Translations under genes and position numbers: made by a program
Part shown: positions 62,989 through 64,000 of the stretch, piece by piece
How positions within the stretch are numbered: position 1 is the first letter of the stretch
Layout: each line of letters starts with the position of its first letter
Notes under the pieces: model-generated
The model's input: the letters and a program-made list of their open reading frames with translations, nothing else
Told to the model about the DNA's origin: nothing
Databases searched by the model: none
Assembly: GCF_009828095.1 (NCBI RefSeq)
Contig: NZ_WTYP01000002.1
Span: 811,001-875,000, forward strand
Direction: 5' to 3'
Length of the DNA: 64,000 bases
Source: Pontixanthobacter luteolus
GTDB taxonomy: Bacteria > Pseudomonadota > Alphaproteobacteria > Sphingomonadales > Sphingomonadaceae

Positions 62989-64000
62989 TCAGTCGCCTTG
63001 GGTTATGGCGAGTTCGAAGCCGGGTACCGGCATACCGCGCGCATCGTAAAGATTGACGACCGGCGCATCGGCCCACGCATGGCGCACGCGCTGCGCCTGA
63101 AAACCGGCGGGGACAGGGATTGACATCGTCTGCCCACTCAACACCGGGCTGGCCCAGCGGCACGTGTCCCGTTCAGCGCCGCAAAGCTCTATGCCCAGCG
63201 GGTAGGGTCCGCCCAGTGCGGCGAGATCGCCGCTGAGGCCGGTAAAGGTAACCTCTACCGCTTCGCCCCGACGCACAGCCGCCGCTGGCATGGGCATCGC
63301 TGCTCCGGCGAAGGCATGGGCCAGACGCTTGCCGAGAACGTTCTTGTTGGCCGGGTGGATGTCGGTCGGCTCGCCGATGTCGATAGCTGTTACAAGAATG
63401 GCATCGGCATCGGCTTCGACACCGTCCAACTGGTCCTGCCGCAGTTGCGCCCAGGCCGATTCTGCAGGCTGCGCGCGGCGCTCTCCGAAATCGGCCAGTT
63501 GCACGACCATCATCTTCATCTGCGGCCCGAACTGATCGCGCCAGCCAGCGAACAGCTCTCGCAATTTCTCGTCATAGTCCGGCTGCCCGACATCGGCTTC
63601 GCCCTGATACCAGGCCGCGCCTGCCAGACGCATCGGGCCAAGGGGGGCAATCATGGCATTATGCATCACGCCAAGCCCGGCATTGGCATCCCATGGCGCG
63701 CGCGGGGGGACGCCGGTTACCCCTGAAACCGAGTATTCCCAAGCGGGCCCCAGCGGCACCTTTTCGCCGCGGTCCGATGTGAAGAAGAGCCGATCAGGCC
63801 CTGCGAAAAACCCGCCGGTGTCCCACATATTATTGGCCGCAATCAGGATCTCGTTGTCGCCCTTGCGCAGATATTCGGCCGGCACGTCATACGTCCGCTC
63901 CACGCCCCAACCAAAGGTATAGCCGACCGGCTGGCCATTGACGAAGGTAAGGTCCATGTCGTCGATCGCGCCGATCGACAGCTTGCCCTGCGACGCCGCC
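62989..64000 (-). CDS. Sialate O-acetylesterase-like (acetylxylan esterase type) protein, N-terminus cut by window
   Basis: The frame is open beyond ATG 63957 to the end of the window (KLSIGAIDDMDLTFVNGQPV), so the gene continues to the right and its start is not seen. 337 codons are visible. The middle part GAAWYQGEADVGQPDYDEKL belongs to the SASA/CE6 esterase family, with a C-terminal jelly-roll-like end (RVRHAWADAPVVNLYDARGM). It would remove acetyl groups from xylan, which fits the locus. The convergent dehydratase ends 54 bases away. Confidence 0.85.
   Translation of the reverse strand, partial: AASQGKLSIGAIDDMDLTFVNGQPVGYTFGWGVERTYDVPAEYLRKGDNEILIAANNMWDTGGFFAGPDRLFFTSDRGEKVPLGPAWEYSVSGVTGVPPRAPWDANAGLGVMHNAMIAPLGPMRLAGAAWYQGEADVGQPDYDEKLRELFAGWRDQFGPQMKMMVVQLADFGERRAQPAESAWAQLRQDQLDGVEADADAILVTAIDIGEPTDIHPANKNVLGKRLAHAFAGAAMPMPAAAVRRGEAVEVTFTGLSGDLAALGGPYPLGIELCGAERDTCRWASPVLSGQTMSIPVPAGFQAQRVRHAWADAPVVNLYDARGMPVPGFELAITQGD

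Noticed and set aside
1-64000. CRISPR array
   Set aside because: No series of regularly spaced direct repeats was seen; the repeats found are either tandem (3619-3664) or inverted (28250-29674).

Overview
The window looks like chromosomal DNA of an alphaproteobacterium of the order Sphingomonadales, most likely an Erythrobacteraceae-type marine or soil bacterium. The reasons are the style of the xylan locus (very large TonB-dependent receptor, several tryptophan-halogenase-like flavoproteins, DUF6445 and cupin-like partners), the protein sequences and the GC-rich coding style. This placement comes from family knowledge, not from a search.

Layout. (1) 1-3617 is core chromosome: a partial MASE1 membrane protein, an SPFH/QmcA-like protein with its NfeD-like partner, an NDUFA9-like NAD(P)-binding protein, and tRNA-Leu(CAG). 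(2) 3618 to about 35870 is a genomic island of visibly lower GC. It starts exactly at the 3' end of the tRNA-Leu gene and ends in a tyrosine-recombinase gene cut off after its N-terminal part. Inside it are an AlpA-type regulator; a DNA phosphorothioation defence locus of the Ssp type (sspA divergent from sspBCD, followed by a helicase, a small protein, a DndD/SMC-like ATPase and another small protein that together look like an SspFGH-type cassette); a DUF262 protein and a Ser/Thr kinase downstream of sspA; two HerA/TraD-like ATPases; a lipase lipoprotein and a RoxA-like dihaem protein; DUF3768, XRE and RuvC-like genes; a region packed with inverted repeats; a large serine recombinase; and a five-gene operon (31674-35407) that pairs a degenerate class II aminoacyl-tRNA-synthetase-like protein with a PvcA/Dit1 isonitrile-synthase-like protein, a Dabb protein, a GNAT acetyltransferase and a three-helix membrane protein. 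I consider this last operon the best candidate for an undescribed system.

(3) About 35870-64000 is a high-GC xylan and glucuronoxylan utilisation locus. It holds a TonB receptor, a GH10 xylanase, two GH3 enzymes, a GH67 alpha-glucuronidase, a sialate-O-acetylesterase-like (acetylxylan esterase type) protein, an MFS sugar porter, a periplasmic Gfo/Idh oxidoreductase, an IlvD/Edd sugar-acid dehydratase, a 2,5-dioxovalerate-type aldehyde dehydrogenase and a LacI regulator. Four tryptophan-halogenase-like proteins, a cupin-like protein and a DUF6445 protein are interleaved. Three copies of a LacI-type operator, TGGTAGCGCTA(A/C)CA, sit in the three divergent promoter regions and tie the locus into one regulon. 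The enzymes fit import of glucuronoxylan oligomers, periplasmic trimming to xylose and oxidative (Weimberg-type) catabolism to 2-oxoglutarate.
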